Assembly: GCF_033842475.1 (NCBI RefSeq)
Contig: NZ_JAWXYB010000018.1
Span: forward strand, 2,401,501-2,465,500
Reading direction: 5' to 3'
DNA: 64,000 nucleotides
Source: Acidiphilium acidophilum
GTDB taxonomy: Bacteria > Pseudomonadota > Alphaproteobacteria > Acetobacterales > Acetobacteraceae
The translations under genes and the position numbers were made by a program. The notes below the pieces were generated by a model. It saw nothing but the letters and a program-made list of their open reading frames with translations, made no database searches and had not been told where the DNA came from. Positions 63,292-64,000 of the stretch are shown here, piece by piece (position 1 is the first letter of the stretch; every line of letters starts with the position of its first letter).

Positions 63292-64000
63292 TCACCCCTC
63301 CATCCCGAACGCCGCCAGCATCCGCGCCTCCGCCCGCATGCCGCGATGGAAGCAGCGCATTTCGAATTTCTCATTGGGCGAATGGATGCAATCGTCATCC
63401 AGCCCGAAGCCGACCAGCAGGGTTTGCAGGCCGAGTTGACGCTCGAACGCCTCGACCACCGGGATCGAGGCACCGCACCCGGCCAGTACCGGCGCCTTGC
63501 CGAATTCCGCCGCCAACGCTCCCCGCGCCGCGCGGACGAACGGCGCATCGATCGGCACCATCAGCCCGGGTGACGCGCCGTATACCTCGAAATGGGCCTG
63601 GGCACCCGGCAGCAGCCGTTGCTGTACGAAGCGTTTGAACCCGGCGATCACCGCGTCGGGGTTCTGGCCGGGCACCAGGCGAAACGTGAGCTTGGCTCCG
63701 GCTTCCGCCGGAATGACGGTTTTGCTGCCAGCGCCCTGATAGCCGCCGAAGATGCCGTTGATTTCAGCGGTCGGGCGCGACCAGTTCTGTTCGAGCACCG
63801 AACGGCCCTGCTCACCGCTGGCTCGATCCAGCCCGATCGCGGCAAGCCAGCCCGCCTCGTCGAACCCGGTCGCCTTCCACGAGGCGAGCACATCCGCCGG
63901 GATTTCGGCAATGCCGTCGTAGAAGCCGGGGATCGCGATGGTGCCGGTTTCGTCGAACAGATCGCCCAATATCCGGGTGAGCGCGCGGATCGGATTGAGC
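63292..64000 (-). CDS. M20-family metallopeptidase/dipeptidase (partial, C-terminus)
   Basis: The C-terminal 235 residues or so; the frame is open to the right edge (preceding residues read LNPIRALTRILGDLFDE). Segments IAIPGFYDGIAE, GIFGGYQGAGSKTVIPAEA, LTFRLVPGQNP and the C-terminal GFGLDDDCIHSPNEKFEM (metal-ligand His) match M20 dipeptidases of the ArgE/DapE/CPG2 group. The catalytic N-terminal part is outside the window. Confidence 0.88.
   Translation of the reverse strand, partial: LNPIRALTRILGDLFDETGTIAIPGFYDGIAEIPADVLASWKATGFDEAGWLAAIGLDRASGEQGRSVLEQNWSRPTAEINGIFGGYQGAGSKTVIPAEAGAKLTFRLVPGQNPDAVIAGFKRFVQQRLLPGAQAHFEVYGASPGLMVPIDAPFVRAARGALAAEFGKAPVLAGCGASIPVVEAFERQLGLQTLLVGFGLDDDCIHSPNEKFEMRCFHRGMRAEARMLAAFGMEG

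Overview
The window is a GC-rich, gene-dense stretch of an alphaproteobacterial chromosome. The NDUFA12 / MlaD / DUF2155 block is typical of alphaproteobacteria. An acid-type S53 peptidase, sulfide and sulfite oxidation genes, a HiPIP, alternative oxidase and membrane-bound-type multihaem cytochrome together suggest an acidophilic member of the Acetobacteraceae (Acidiphilium-like). The taxon is an inference from gene content; no rRNA is present to settle it.

Layout. 0-1.2 kb: polysaccharide export genes (Wzz/GumC-type, cut by the window edge, and a Wza-type lipoprotein). 1.2-4.8 kb: DUF1244, pyruvate kinase, an EthD-like protein, a secreted unknown and a tyrosine phosphatase. 4.8-7.3 kb: two OmpA paralogues with nearly identical 3' halves. 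7.4-9.2 kb: DUF2155, MlaD, NDUFA12. 9.3-12.7 kb: a degenerate class II ribonucleotide reductase relative behind an NrdR/DnaA-type operator, then RidA and enolase. 12.9-17.3 kb: an ABC exporter pair and a large secreted unknown. 17.5-25.3 kb: S53 peptidase, GNAT, SppA / DUF1489 / orphan molybdopterin hydroxylase operon, cupin, FAD amine oxidase. 25.3-31.7 kb: SPFH operon, CorA and a sugar ABC transporter. 31.8-36.6 kb: Atm1-type exporter, Nudix hydrolase, HiPIP plus trihaem cytochrome c. 36.9-39.7 kb: a second sugar ABC transporter. 39.8-43.6 kb: LLM flavoenzyme, epimerase, AurF-like diiron oxygenase, GST. 43.7-47.7 kb: sulfite dehydrogenase with its cytochrome, facing alternative oxidase plus sulfide:quinone oxidoreductase. 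48-54 kb: RlmB, tRNA-Tyr, lactate permease, ferredoxin-NADP reductase, fatty-acid desaturase. 54-58 kb: kinase / FIST / diguanylate cyclase operon with an IS4-family element inserted upstream. 59.9-64 kb: methyltransferase, PLP transsulfuration-type enzyme, FetAB-like exporter and an M20 peptidase cut by the edge.

Two things stand out. Seven copies of a roughly 120-bp bimodular element (two inverted T/A-rich hairpins around a short conserved core) sit close to stop codons throughout the window. Two of the fourteen hairpins carry paired, compensating base changes. Separately, sulfide:quinone oxidoreductase followed by alternative oxidase, beside a sulfite dehydrogenase pair, would form a compact respiratory route that takes sulfide electrons to oxygen through a terminal oxidase expected to resist sulfide.
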